DNA from: Promethearchaeota archaeon
GTDB taxonomy: Archaea > Asgardarchaeota > Lokiarchaeia > Sigynarchaeales > SOKP01
DNA length: 19,584 nucleotides
Assembly (NCBI GenBank): GCA_014729315.1
Contig: WJKD01000480.1
Coordinates: 1 to 19,584 of the forward strand
Direction: 5' to 3'
Below are positions 7,459 through 14,822 of this stretch, piece after piece. A model generated the notes under the pieces. That model ran no database searches. It worked only from the letters and a program-made list of their open reading frames with translations, and had not been told where the DNA came from. The position numbers and the translations under genes are program-made. Numbering within the stretch: the first letter of the stretch is position 1; each line of letters begins with the position of its first letter.

Positions 7459-8178
7459 ATGGCGTTAACCCTTGCAGAAATATTTCAAGGAAGTTTTAAT
7501 CTCATCTTTGTCATTATTTCCATAATCGTTGGAATTAAAATAATGACAAAATATGTAGAAAATAAGAATAGCGATTTTATTCTAGTAGGAATTACATGGA
7601 TTGGAATTTCAACACCTTGGATGCATGGAGCAATAGCGTTTGTGCTATTGTTTTTTAATATTATCTTAATGGAGGAAATAAGATTTATCATAGGTTATGT
7701 TTTTATTCCGGTTATTACCGTCTTGTGGTTACATGTATTTACAAACTTCCTCCATAAAGAGAAGAAAAAGCTAATTCTCCTCCTTTATGCTATCATCTGT
7801 CTTGTCTGTGAAATCTTATTCTTTACATTTCTTGTCACAAACCGCGTTGCTTTAATCGGATATTTTGAGAGGACTTTCTCAGCAGTATATAGACCTTTCG
7901 TAAGATTTACTCTACTCTTCTTTTTAGCCACCGCACTCATAACATTTCTATTATTTGCAAAACAATCACTTAAGTCTGGAGATGCAGAAGTCAGATTAAA
8001 GGGGAAGTTTTTAATCGTTGCGTTCTTAACTTATGTAGCATGTGCTATCTTAGATTCGTTTTTCTTATTCGATCCGGTGACGGTCGTTTTAGTCAGGTTA
8101 TTTTTAATCTCCAGCGCAATCGAATTTTATTTTGGATGGATTATGCCCGATTGGTTAAAACGGAGATTAAGCAAATAA
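7459..8178 (+). CDS. Seven-helix membrane protein, paralogue 1
   Basis: This 239-residue, almost wholly hydrophobic protein has about seven predicted helices. By the positive-inside rule, the loops after helices 1, 3 and 5 and the C-terminal tail (WLKRRLSK) are cytoplasmic, so the N-terminus is outside. It is clearly related to the protein at 14082-14801. Shared blocks are LVG..W....PW in helix 2, IGY.F.P in helix 3 leading into FTN, SLK.GD.E..LKGKFLI.AF around loop 3 and helix 6, and EFY.G in helix 7. I start it at ATG 7459 rather than GTG 7450, because the paralogue starts at the matching residue and both proteins then have exactly 239 residues. A TATA-like stretch lies at 7414-7433. I do not recognise a named family. 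Transporter, receptor-like or structural roles all remain open. Confidence 0.85.
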   Translation: MALTLAEIFQGSFNLIFVIISIIVGIKIMTKYVENKNSDFILVGITWIGISTPWMHGAIAFVLLFFNIILMEEIRFIIGYVFIPVITVLWLHVFTNFLHKEKKKLILLLYAIICLVCEILFFTFLVTNRVALIGYFERTFSAVYRPFVRFTLLFFLATALITFLLFAKQSLKSGDAEVRLKGKFLIVAFLTYVACAILDSFFLFDPVTVVLVRLFLISSAIEFYFGWIMPDWLKRRLSK

Positions 8179-8182
8179 AAGA

Positions 8183-8222
8183 TTTTATTTTTTAACTCAT
8201 TTTTTATTTTGTTTCTTTTCTT
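8183..8222 (+). terminator. T-rich terminator after the first seven-helix gene
   Basis: Several runs of four to six T residues follow the stop codon at 8178 within 45 bases. No hairpin is evident. Confidence 0.4.
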
Positions 8223-8273
8223 TAACGACAAAATTCTTTATTAAAATGCGGAAATCTGTTAAATAAAACCACC

Positions 8274-8474
8274 ATGGAATAATCAAGAATCGTGCTCCAA
8301 AGGCTGGATAATTTTATTCAAGAAGAAATTGAATCTCCTATGCTCACAAAAGAAATTATTGAGAGAATCAAAAAGAGTTTGATTGACGCCTCTTTAGCTA
8401 ATCCAGAAAAATCAGATTATGAGCTTATTTATGGATTAAAAATAAATCTATTACTCTTAAGAGGATTAAAGTGA
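8274..8474 (+). pseudogene. Antitoxin-like partner of a PIN toxin, interrupted at codon 3
   Basis: An ATG at 8274 opens a frame that meets TAA at codon 3 (8280-8282) and then continues open to 8474. The product after the stop reads SRIVLQRLDNFIQEEIESPM and onward to a total of about 64 residues. It is charged and mostly helical, without membrane segments. Translation could restart at GTG 8292, leaving a 60-residue product. The stop overlaps the GTG start of the following PIN-domain frame (GTGA), the tight coupling typical of antitoxin-toxin pairs. I read it as the antitoxin-like gene of a decaying module. I do not recognise the antitoxin family. Confidence 0.55.
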
Positions 8475-8880
8475 TTATTCTTGATACCAATTTTCTATTT
8501 GCCTTTAAATCTAAAAGGGATAAAAATCCTGTTAGAGCAAAAGAAATTTTAGAAAAGTTGCTTTATGATTCCCGGGATCTTAAAATTACTTCGTTTTTTG
8601 TTTTAATTGAAACATTTACACTTGCAATTTCAAGATTAATAGCAATACTAAGTATTTGAACTATTATTATGAATTATTTTAGAGGGAATGAAATCTTTTT
8701 AAAGATAATTGATATTGAGAGGGGGCAATAGAAAAAAAGATATAGAACATGGCTAAAATACTGAAGTCAAAAAAGCCAAATAAATATCGTAGATGCGGGT
8801 TTAATTTATTATTATATAAAAAATGCGATGCTAAGTATTTTGTTTCGCTTGATTTACATTTTGATAATATTTTAAATTGA
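8471..8880 (+). pseudogene. Decayed PIN-domain (VapC-like) toxin gene
   Basis: An intact frame from GTG 8471 gives MIILDTNFLFAFKSKRDKNP and onward to VLIETFTLAISR, then stops at 8657-8659. The rest of a PIN domain is still readable across frame changes: NSNTKYLNYYYELF in frame 1 (from 8638), RGNEIFLKIIDIERGQ in frame 2 (from 8681), INIVDAGLIYYYIK in frame 2 (from 8780) and CDAKYFVSLDLHFDNILN in frame 1, ending at 8880. Frameshifts therefore lie near 8635, in the T run 8677-8680 and in the A run 8818-8823. Nonsense codons lie at 8729-8731 (TAG) and 8762-8764 (TGA). The acidic PIN positions (D5, E47, the D of VDAG and the D of SLD) remain visible, so the parent was probably an active RNase toxin. 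The surviving 62-residue ORF alone cannot form a PIN fold. Confidence 0.85.
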
Positions 8881-8956
8881 ACATATTAAAGTGAAATTTT
8901 TAATAGCATATCATAACAATTTTTTATCCAGAATTTAGATTTCGTGAAGAATTAAC

Positions 8957-8966
8957 ATTATATAAG
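8957..8966 (+). promoter_or_regulatory. TATA-like box for the DUF2804 gene
   Basis: ATTATATAAG is centred 25 bp before the ATG at 8987, which predicts a leaderless transcript beginning at or next to the start codon. Confidence 0.65.
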
Positions 8967-8986
8967 AAAAAATCAGATTATATTAT

Positions 8987-10024
8987 ATGCAAAACGAAAT
9001 AACTAAACCTTCCAACTTATTATTCGAGAACGGCGAATTAATACAGAAAGGATGGGCTCGAAAGCTTATACTTGATTATAATCCAGAGGACATTGATGCA
9101 GGATCCTTAAGGATTAAAGAATGGGATTATTACGCTGTTTTGAATCAAAAAGAAGGGTATGGAATAACATTTACAGTGGCTGATTTGGGATTTGCGGGTT
9201 TAATTGCGGTAGTCTGGCTAGATTTTAGAAAAAGAATTTTTATTCCGGACGAGGTGATGCCTCTCTTTACGAGAGGAAGATTCAACTTGCCAAAGTCTTC
9301 TATGAAAGGTGATATTGAACTTGACGAAAAAGGAGTATCATTAGAATTCCTAAAAAAATCAGATACACGAATACTCAAGTTTGATTTTCCCGAATTTAAC
9401 GACGGTGAGGGGATAAAAGCTGATTTAAGGTTAAAACAAGACCCAAATATGGATACAATGGTTATAGCCACTCCCTGGAAGAAAAAACCAACTCGTTTTT
9501 ATTATAATCAAAAAATAAATTGTATGCCCTCTAAAGGAACTGTTCAAAAGGGAAACGATACCTTCAAATTTAATGGAGACGACGATTTGAGTTATGGTGT
9601 ATTAGATTGGGGAAGAGGAGTATGGACCAGAAAGAACAGATGGTATTGGGGGTCCGCATCAAGTAAGTTTGAGGATGGTCCGAGGTTTGGATGGAATCTA
9701 GGATATGGATTCAGTGATCGTTCCTATGCGAGCGAAAATTTAATATTTTACGATGGAATTGGTCATAAACTAGACGAGGTCACTTTCCATTACGATGTGA
9801 ACGACTATATGAAATCTTGGAAAATCACTAGCAATGACGGAAGATTTGAAATGATGATGGAACCTGTTATCGATAGGAACTCTAAAACAAATCTTCTACT
9901 CATTAAGAGCGTGCAGCATCAAGTTTTTGGATATTTCTCTGGGTTTTTTATTCTTGACGACGGCAGAAAAATTAATGTGGAAAATGTCTTGGGTTTTGCT
10001 GAAGATGTTTATAATAAATGGTAA
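8987..10024 (+). CDS. DUF2804 family protein
   Basis: This 345-residue soluble protein has no signal peptide or membrane helix and is rich in beta strands, aromatic residues and Gly/Asp turns. Features I associate with DUF2804 include the early segment GWARKLILDYNPEDIDAG, the YGVLDWGRGVWTRKNRWYWG block (residues about 204-223) and a following GWNLGYGFSDRS(Y) segment. The family is uncharacterised. Its all-beta composition is compatible with the lipocalin-like CrtC/AttH type of fold, but that is inference. Length is normal for the family and the frame is intact. The gene has its own promoter and no operon partner; the degraded toxin module lies upstream and a convergent SPFH gene downstream. 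Confidence 0.88.
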   Translation: MQNEITKPSNLLFENGELIQKGWARKLILDYNPEDIDAGSLRIKEWDYYAVLNQKEGYGITFTVADLGFAGLIAVVWLDFRKRIFIPDEVMPLFTRGRFNLPKSSMKGDIELDEKGVSLEFLKKSDTRILKFDFPEFNDGEGIKADLRLKQDPNMDTMVIATPWKKKPTRFYYNQKINCMPSKGTVQKGNDTFKFNGDDDLSYGVLDWGRGVWTRKNRWYWGSASSKFEDGPRFGWNLGYGFSDRSYASENLIFYDGIGHKLDEVTFHYDVNDYMKSWKITSNDGRFEMMMEPVIDRNSKTNLLLIKSVQHQVFGYFSGFFILDDGRKINVENVLGFAEDVYNKW

Positions 10025-10105
10025 GTTCAAACATAAGAAAGAAAAAAAAATCTAGAAATAGAAAGAGTATAAATTCGATTTTAATTCGCCTTTTTCCATG
10101 ATGTT

Positions 10106-10879
10106 TCACATCAATTTTTTTACAATATTCTGGATATCAGCGGGTAGGAAAATCACAATTTTTTGAGAGGGATCTTGAGAAATATCTCTTACTGTCTGGA
10201 GTGTTCTAAGATGTAGAGCTCCGGGACTTTTTGCTAAAAGTTCAGCAGCCTTCTGGAGGTTTAGCGCAGCTTCACGCTCACCCTCTGCTCCGATGATCGC
10301 CGCTCTTTTCTCTCGTTCCGCCTCTGCTTGTGCTGCCATTGCTCTCTTCAGATCTGAGGGAAGCTCTATTTCTTGTATTTTAATGCTTTTAATATCAATC
10401 CCCCATTCGCTGGTTTCGGAATCAACAATTTTTCGAATATCTGTTGCAATTGCCTCTCTTTCAGTTAATATCTCGTCCAATTCCATACTCCCCAATACAT
10501 CTCTAAGAGCTGCTTGCGTATATTGACTGACCGCAAACTTATAGTTCTCTATTTTTATCACAGCATCTTCTGGGCGTTCCACACGGAAGTAAACGACCGT
10601 GTTCATGTTAACTGGAATGTTGTCTTTTGTTATAACTTCCTGCCGCGGGATATCTTGCGTTATAATTCTCAAATCTACAATGCGCGATTTCTCGATAAAA
10701 GGCAGCACGAAAGATACTCCAGGACCAACAGTTCTTTTATATTTTCCTAAGCGGAAGACTACTAGTCTCTGATATTCGACAATTACTTTTACACCACTCA
10801 ATAACCAAATTACAATGATAATTCCGACGATGACTATTAAAACTAGAATTCCAATGATTTCAATAAGTTGGATTAACAA
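10106..10879 (-). CDS. Stomatin-like SPFH/Band 7 membrane protein
   Basis: This 257-residue protein belongs to the prohibitin/stomatin family of membrane-organising scaffolds. It has one N-terminal membrane helix (about 5-28). The Band 7 domain follows: VIVEYQRLVVFRLGKY, GPGVSFVLPFIEK, then IPRQEVITKDNIPVNMNTVV and VLGSMELDEILTEREAI. A charged Ala/Glu-rich helix follows (about 176-216, AMAAQAEAEREKRAA, GEREAALNLQKAAELLA), and the C-terminal tail is short and hydrophobic. This is the size and order of archaeal stomatins. The start is TTG, supported by AGGTG at 10888-10892 (minus strand) with eight-base spacing and by the need to keep the membrane helix. Archaeal stomatins often sit next to an NfeD-type protease gene. 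None is visible here, so a partner would have to be encoded elsewhere. Ligands are unknown. Confidence 0.95.
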   Translation of the reverse strand: MLIQLIEIIGILVLIVIVGIIIVIWLLSGVKVIVEYQRLVVFRLGKYKRTVGPGVSFVLPFIEKSRIVDLRIITQDIPRQEVITKDNIPVNMNTVVYFRVERPEDAVIKIENYKFAVSQYTQAALRDVLGSMELDEILTEREAIATDIRKIVDSETSEWGIDIKSIKIQEIELPSDLKRAMAAQAEAEREKRAAIIGAEGEREAALNLQKAAELLAKSPGALHLRTLQTVRDISQDPSQKIVIFLPADIQNIVKKLM

Positions 10880-11187
10880 ATTATTTGCACCTTTTTATTT
10901 TGACTTAAATTAAGATAATTGAATAGATAATAATTCTTTTGAGAATAAAAGCCTATTTTTTAGAAATTAAAATCTGAAGGTATATGAACAATTAAAAAAA
11001 TTATTACGAAAAATGGAACTACACCTTTAAATATAGAATAAACCTTTTCTAATGATGACCGTCAATGTGAATAGATTTTCCTAAAAAGAAAAAGTATTTG
11101 GAGTTGTAAAAAATAACAACAATTTTAAATATAACCTTTTTCACTAAAGATAAAAACAATAAAACAGAAAATTGTGAAAATTAAGAT
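10880..11187. other. Divergent intergenic region between the stomatin gene and an unknown gene
   Basis: No gene is seen. Two similar TATA-like segments stand on the plus strand, CTTTAAATATA near 11024-11034 and TTTTAAATATAACC near 11122-11135; each is followed by a T-rich stretch. The second is about 60 bases before the ATG at 11188, which would leave a leader of some 30 nt. The left end carries the ribosome-binding site of the stomatin gene. Confidence 0.5.
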
Positions 11188-11715
11188 ATGTTTGAAGTAA
11201 CTGGTTTCAATCTTCAATTTACTTATAATTTAGCAAACAACTATAACCCAGAGAAAATCGACGCTGTAAAAGATAAAATAAGCTTAGATTTTGAAAATGT
11301 TAAACCTCAAGAATTTTATGACGCTAATGATGTTTTACTTTTATTGAATGAGTTTTCTCCTGCGGCTAAAGAAGTAATAGGTAAACAAGTTTATCCTTCC
11401 TTAAATAAAATAACGGGTGCTTTTGGTAATGAGAAGGATCCAATTAAACTTTTTAAAACTCTTCCTGTTGCCTATTTAGAAAATAATAGAGACAGCGATG
11501 GCGGAGAGGTTGGTAATTGGCATTCTTTCAAAGTTATTGATAATGGAAAAATCGAGATTCAAGATAATACAAAGTGGCCGATTGATTTTAATAGGGGTAT
11601 TTTAATAGGTATATTAAATTTTGTAGGCATAAGGGGAAATATAAGAGCTCAAACTGAAAAGATTGGAGAAAAAGATGGACTACCTAATCACTTACATACA
11701 GTAGTCTGGACTTAA
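11188..11715 (+). CDS. Unknown soluble protein, 175 aa
   Basis: I do not recognise this family. The intact 175-residue frame begins MFEVTGFNLQF at ATG. It has no signal peptide, membrane helix or cysteine. The middle has FSPAAKEVIGKQVYPSL followed by LFKTLPVAYLENNRDSDGGE. The end is a strand-rich segment, RGILIGILNFVGIRG, closing with HTVVWT. A helix-rich start, a central IG..VYP turn and a final x-V-x-W strand recall small-molecule sensor folds of the V4R/HNOB kind, but this is only a pattern resemblance. Asn, Lys and Asp are frequent, as elsewhere in the window. It stands alone with its own promoter region and a strong T tract downstream. Confidence 0.75.
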   Translation: MFEVTGFNLQFTYNLANNYNPEKIDAVKDKISLDFENVKPQEFYDANDVLLLLNEFSPAAKEVIGKQVYPSLNKITGAFGNEKDPIKLFKTLPVAYLENNRDSDGGEVGNWHSFKVIDNGKIEIQDNTKWPIDFNRGILIGILNFVGIRGNIRAQTEKIGEKDGLPNHLHTVVWT

Positions 11716-11716
11716 A

Positions 11717-11748
11717 ATTTTTTATTCCTTTTTTTTATTCACTTTTTT
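11717..11748 (+). terminator. T-tract terminator after the unknown 175-aa gene
   Basis: Three runs of six to eight T residues begin within two bases of the stop codon, a typical archaeal termination region. Confidence 0.5.
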
Positions 11749-11851
11749 AGAAACTTATTTTAGACAAATTTAGAACTAATATTTTATATATTTTGTTTTT
11801 TGACCAAAAATTGTTATATCAAAATTAGTAGAAAAATAACCAAAATAATAC

Positions 11852-11959
11852 TTATTCTATTAAACTAAATGTGCCATCATCAGCTCCACACTCTGGACAT
11901 TCTTCGGGAATATCTTCTAGATCGAACTCAGCGCCACATTTATCACATTTCCAAGTAAT
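11852..11959 (-). CDS. 35-aa rubredoxin-like zinc/iron protein with an apparent ATT start
   Basis: The frame reads (I/M)TWKCDKCGAEFD, then EECPECGADDG and a final FSLIE. It has two CPxCG/CxxCG knuckles at residues 5-8 and 21-24. This is the rubredoxin-like domain also found at the C-terminus of rubrerythrins, here as a free mini-protein that would bind one Fe or Zn. The unusual point is the start. A TAA stop (11960-11962) directly precedes the codon ATT at 11957-11959, and there is no ATG, GTG or TTG in frame before the first Cys. Taking ATT as initiator gives MTWKC, a common beginning for such proteins. AAGGGGAT upstream on the minus strand (about 11963-11971) could act as a ribosome-binding site. 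Alternatives are a recent ATG-to-ATT mutation, a sequencing error, or a dead gene. Confidence 0.7.
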   Translation of the reverse strand: MTWKCDKCGAEFDLEDIPEECPECGADDGTFSLIE

Positions 11960-12158
11960 TTATATCCCCTTTTAATATTTGATCATGATTTTGACTAAAC
12001 AAATAAAATAAAAAACATTTGGTTTTAAAATTTTTGTTAATTGTTTCGTCTTTTTATAAATTACTCAATGCTCAAAATAATTCCTAAACCCAAACTAACA
12101 AATTTAATATTTATATGTATAAAAAACAAAAAACAAGGAACATTATCGATGTTTATTT

Positions 12159-13064
12159 TTATTCTGCGGGTGATACACTTATAGTCTTAGAGCTAGCAGA
12201 TTCTTCGAATCTTGTTATTAATTGAGCAGATTCTATTGGTTTGGAATGAAGTAATTTTATCTCATCGTTAGATAGCTTTATCTCAGCTGCTCGAGCGTTT
12301 TCCTTAAGGTGGTTTATATGAAATGCTTTTGGGATTGTAATTACATTTTTATGATTTATCAGCCAAGCAATTGCAATTTGTTGGATAGTTGCGTTATGGT
12401 TTTTGGCAACTTGTTCAAGCTTTTTTCTGAGAGCCCCTTCTAAATCGTTGTAACCTTTATGACCTAGCGGACTGTAGGCAGTCATTATGACATTCTTCTT
12501 TTGATAAAAGGGTAGGGATTCGTACAAATGTTCTTGCTCGGTTAGGTTTGCGCTAAGCTGATTATTGATTAATTCTGTATTTTTAAGATATTCTTGACCT
12601 TTTTTGAACTGTTCAACAGAAAAATTGCTTACACCTATATATCTAGTTTTTCCATTCTGGAGAAGATCTTCTAATACATTCATTTGCTTTTCAATAGAAA
12701 TTAAAAAACTTGGCCAATGTATCAAATACAAATCAAAGTGTTCAATATTTAACCTCTTTAAGCTTTTATCAGCTGCTTTTTTCATACTTTTTTTTCTAAA
12801 GTGAATAGGAAATATTTTGCTTGTAATGAAAAGATCATCTCTATCATATTCTGAGATAACTTCACCAACAACTTGTTCTGCCTTACCCCAACCGTAAAAT
12901 TCAGCCGTGTCAATGTGCGTCATTCCTAATTGAATTCCTTTTCTTAAAGAGTCTTTCCATTGTTCGTAATAATCTTTATCTTTAAAGAATCTACTAATGC
13001 CCCATGTTCCTTGTCCTAATACGGATATCTTTTCCTTAGTATTTGCTAATTGTATTTTTCTCAT
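12159..13064 (-). CDS. Aldo/keto reductase family oxidoreductase
   Basis: This 301-residue NADPH-type oxidoreductase of the AKR superfamily is predicted to be cytosolic and to reduce aldehydes or ketones; the substrate cannot be told. The catalytic tetrad is complete: D52 and Y57 in HIDTAEFYG, K83 in FITSK and H116 in YLIHWP. Other family blocks follow: KTRYIGVSNFS (about 140-150), NNQLSANLTEQE in place of the usual N-Q-V-E-Y type segment, MTAYSPLGHKG, IAIAWLINHKNVITIPKA and a late AAEIKLSNDEI. The ATG is natural and the length is close to the family norm, with a slightly extended Ser-rich C-tail. It stands alone, facing away from the DUF4125 gene, with no operon partner that would suggest a pathway. 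Confidence 0.95.
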   Translation of the reverse strand: MRKIQLANTKEKISVLGQGTWGISRFFKDKDYYEQWKDSLRKGIQLGMTHIDTAEFYGWGKAEQVVGEVISEYDRDDLFITSKIFPIHFRKKSMKKAADKSLKRLNIEHFDLYLIHWPSFLISIEKQMNVLEDLLQNGKTRYIGVSNFSVEQFKKGQEYLKNTELINNQLSANLTEQEHLYESLPFYQKKNVIMTAYSPLGHKGYNDLEGALRKKLEQVAKNHNATIQQIAIAWLINHKNVITIPKAFHINHLKENARAAEIKLSNDEIKLLHSKPIESAQLITRFEESASSKTISVSPAE

Positions 13065-13273
13065 ACTTAATGTACTTTTAAGAACACACTAAAACCTATT
13101 TTCTATAAAGTATTTATTATACGGGATTTTACGTAAATATAGGTAATTCCATAAGTTCTAAAATTAATAAATTATTAGAATCGATTACTTTCATAACAGA
13201 ATAAGATAAAATTCTTAAATTGCGGATATCAAGAAGTATTCTCTAAGGAATTTTATAATTAGATTGAGCTATT

Positions 13274-13810
13274 ATGAAAAAAGAAAAATTAATCAATAAG
13301 ATAATTAACCTTGAACTTGAAATGTTTCAAAAAGTCAGAACTAGTCAACCTTCCTTATGCCAGGAACATCCACATGCCTTTAAACTGATGAGAGAAATGG
13401 GATTTTCCGTTTTATCTGAAGAGACTTTATGTTCTTATCTTGATGATCTAATAACAGCCAAAAGAAAAAAAAAAAATCTACTAACGGAGAAATATGCCAG
13501 AATGAATAATATTATCCCGCCTTTGAAAAATAATTCGATTATAGGCGACATCGTTCATATTGAAAAAGAATGGATGAAAAGATTAAATCAAAGATATCCC
13601 AATACCATCAAGGGAAAAATCACTTATTTTGAAAATTATTTATCTTGCGAATTAGAAACATATTCCGATAAGACATTGAATTTATATTTTCGAGACATTA
13701 AAAAAGCTGTTGAGTCAGATCTCAATATTATTGAAATGCGCTACGAATATTTATTTAGAAAACTAGGATATGAATCTATTCAAGAGAAGGAAAATTCTCT
13801 TAAGCCTTAG
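13274..13810 (+). CDS. DUF4125 family protein
   Basis: The 178-residue soluble protein matches my memory of DUF4125. The N-terminal helix LINKIINLELEMFQKV leads into a C-Q-x-x-P-x-x-F-x-x-M-R motif (CQEHPHAFKLMR). Next come SEETLCSYLDDL, NLLTEKYARM (the characteristic LxxEKYARM block) and, near the end, ENYLSCELETYSDKTL and a final helix. It has no membrane segments and is rich in helices. The family has no established function. In other genomes it is found near DUF4037 nucleotidyltransferase-like proteins, which are absent here. ATG 13274 precedes the conserved helix closely. The A-run near 13468-13476 is in frame. Confidence 0.8.
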   Translation: MKKEKLINKIINLELEMFQKVRTSQPSLCQEHPHAFKLMREMGFSVLSEETLCSYLDDLITAKRKKKNLLTEKYARMNNIIPPLKNNSIIGDIVHIEKEWMKRLNQRYPNTIKGKITYFENYLSCELETYSDKTLNLYFRDIKKAVESDLNIIEMRYEYLFRKLGYESIQEKENSLKP

Positions 13811-14069
13811 AAATTATTACATTTAATCGCTCGTTTTTCGAATAGCATAGGAAATTTGATTAGAGTCAAAAAAATCGAAAAATATCAGAGTACGTGATAT
13901 TTATTATTTATAGATGATAGATTATCGGTTAAGGGAATAACTCAATTTGAGATAATTAAGCGTGATGGTAAAGAATATGAACAAAAATCCATCAATAAAT
14001 CCCTCTTTTATTCAAGGAAAAAATTATAGATATCTATATATATGTAAACAGCAAAAATATAACCTAGCA

Positions 14070-14074
14070 GAGGT
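14070..14074 (+). promoter_or_regulatory. Ribosome-binding site deciding the start of the second seven-helix gene
   Basis: GAGGT lies seven bases before ATG 14082. A TATA-like CTATATATATG is at about 14034-14044. Both argue that translation begins at 14082 and not at the upstream ATG 13962. Confidence 0.6.
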
Positions 14075-14081
14075 ACTTAAG

Positions 14082-14801
14082 ATGCCTTTAGAAGAATATG
14101 CTATAGTAAATGGAATAACCAGTCTTATATATGTAGTTATATCTATTATAATAGGATTAAGAATATCATCCCGTTATTTCAAATATAAGGATATTAATTT
14201 AATTTTGGTTGGTTTTTCTTGGATTATAATTTGTGAGCCATGGATTGCTCAAGCTTTAACATTTTTGGTATACCTAGCTACACAAAGTCCTTTAACTAAC
14301 AATCTACATATCTTTATTGGTTATTTTTTTCTCCCCATAGGGATGCTATGCTGGATACGAGCATTTACGAATTTAGTAAACTTAAAAAAACAAAGGCTAA
14401 TTTTCATTTCATTTGTTATCTTAGAAATATTCTTTACTGCTCTATTTCTATACTTTTTAGTAGTAAACATTTCACTTTTGGGCATAGTAGGGGAAGGCTT
14501 TGACATTTCCTACGGTCCTGTCTTATTAGTTTTTTTATTAATACATATCGTACTCCTCATGGTTTCAGGTGCGCTATTCGCTCGAGAATCATTAAAATTT
14601 GGGGATAAAGAAACTAAATTAAAAGGAAAGTTTCTTATCATTGCTTTTATCTCCTATATGATAGGAAGTTTCCTCTCTTTAGTTAGTCCTGATTCCATAT
14701 GGATCTTGGTAATCGCTCGAATAATCAACATTTCCGCTGCCTTCGAATTCTATTGTGGATTTATTTTACCAGAGAAAATAGCGAAGATCTTTATTCGTTA
14801 G
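14082..14801 (+). CDS. Seven-helix membrane protein, paralogue 2
   Basis: The 239-residue protein is homologous to the one at 7459-8178 and has the same length. Predicted helices run from ISIIIGLRI (1) through a W-rich helix 2 with CEPW, IGYFFLPIGMLCW (3), two long hydrophobic helices (4, 5), FLIIAFISY (6) and FEFYCGFIL (7). Basic residues sit after helix 1 (SSRYFKYKD), after helix 3 (NLKKQR), after helix 5 (RESLKFGDKETKLKGK) and at the C-end (EKIAKIFIR), placing these inside and the N-terminus outside. The loop between helices 5 and 6 is the most conserved segment between the two copies, which suggests a functional cytoplasmic contact. The frame extends upstream to 13962, but that 40-residue extension is not hydrophobic, is absent in the paralogue and lies before the likely promoter. 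Function unknown. Confidence 0.85.
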   Translation: MPLEEYAIVNGITSLIYVVISIIIGLRISSRYFKYKDINLILVGFSWIIICEPWIAQALTFLVYLATQSPLTNNLHIFIGYFFLPIGMLCWIRAFTNLVNLKKQRLIFISFVILEIFFTALFLYFLVVNISLLGIVGEGFDISYGPVLLVFLLIHIVLLMVSGALFARESLKFGDKETKLKGKFLIIAFISYMIGSFLSLVSPDSIWILVIARIINISAAFEFYCGFILPEKIAKIFIR

Positions 14802-14822
14802 TTAGATATAAAAATTTCGTTC

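Noticed and set aside
13962..14081. 40-residue N-terminal extension of the second seven-helix protein
   Set aside because: It is hydrophilic, lacks a counterpart in the paralogue and lies upstream of the likely promoter and ribosome-binding site.
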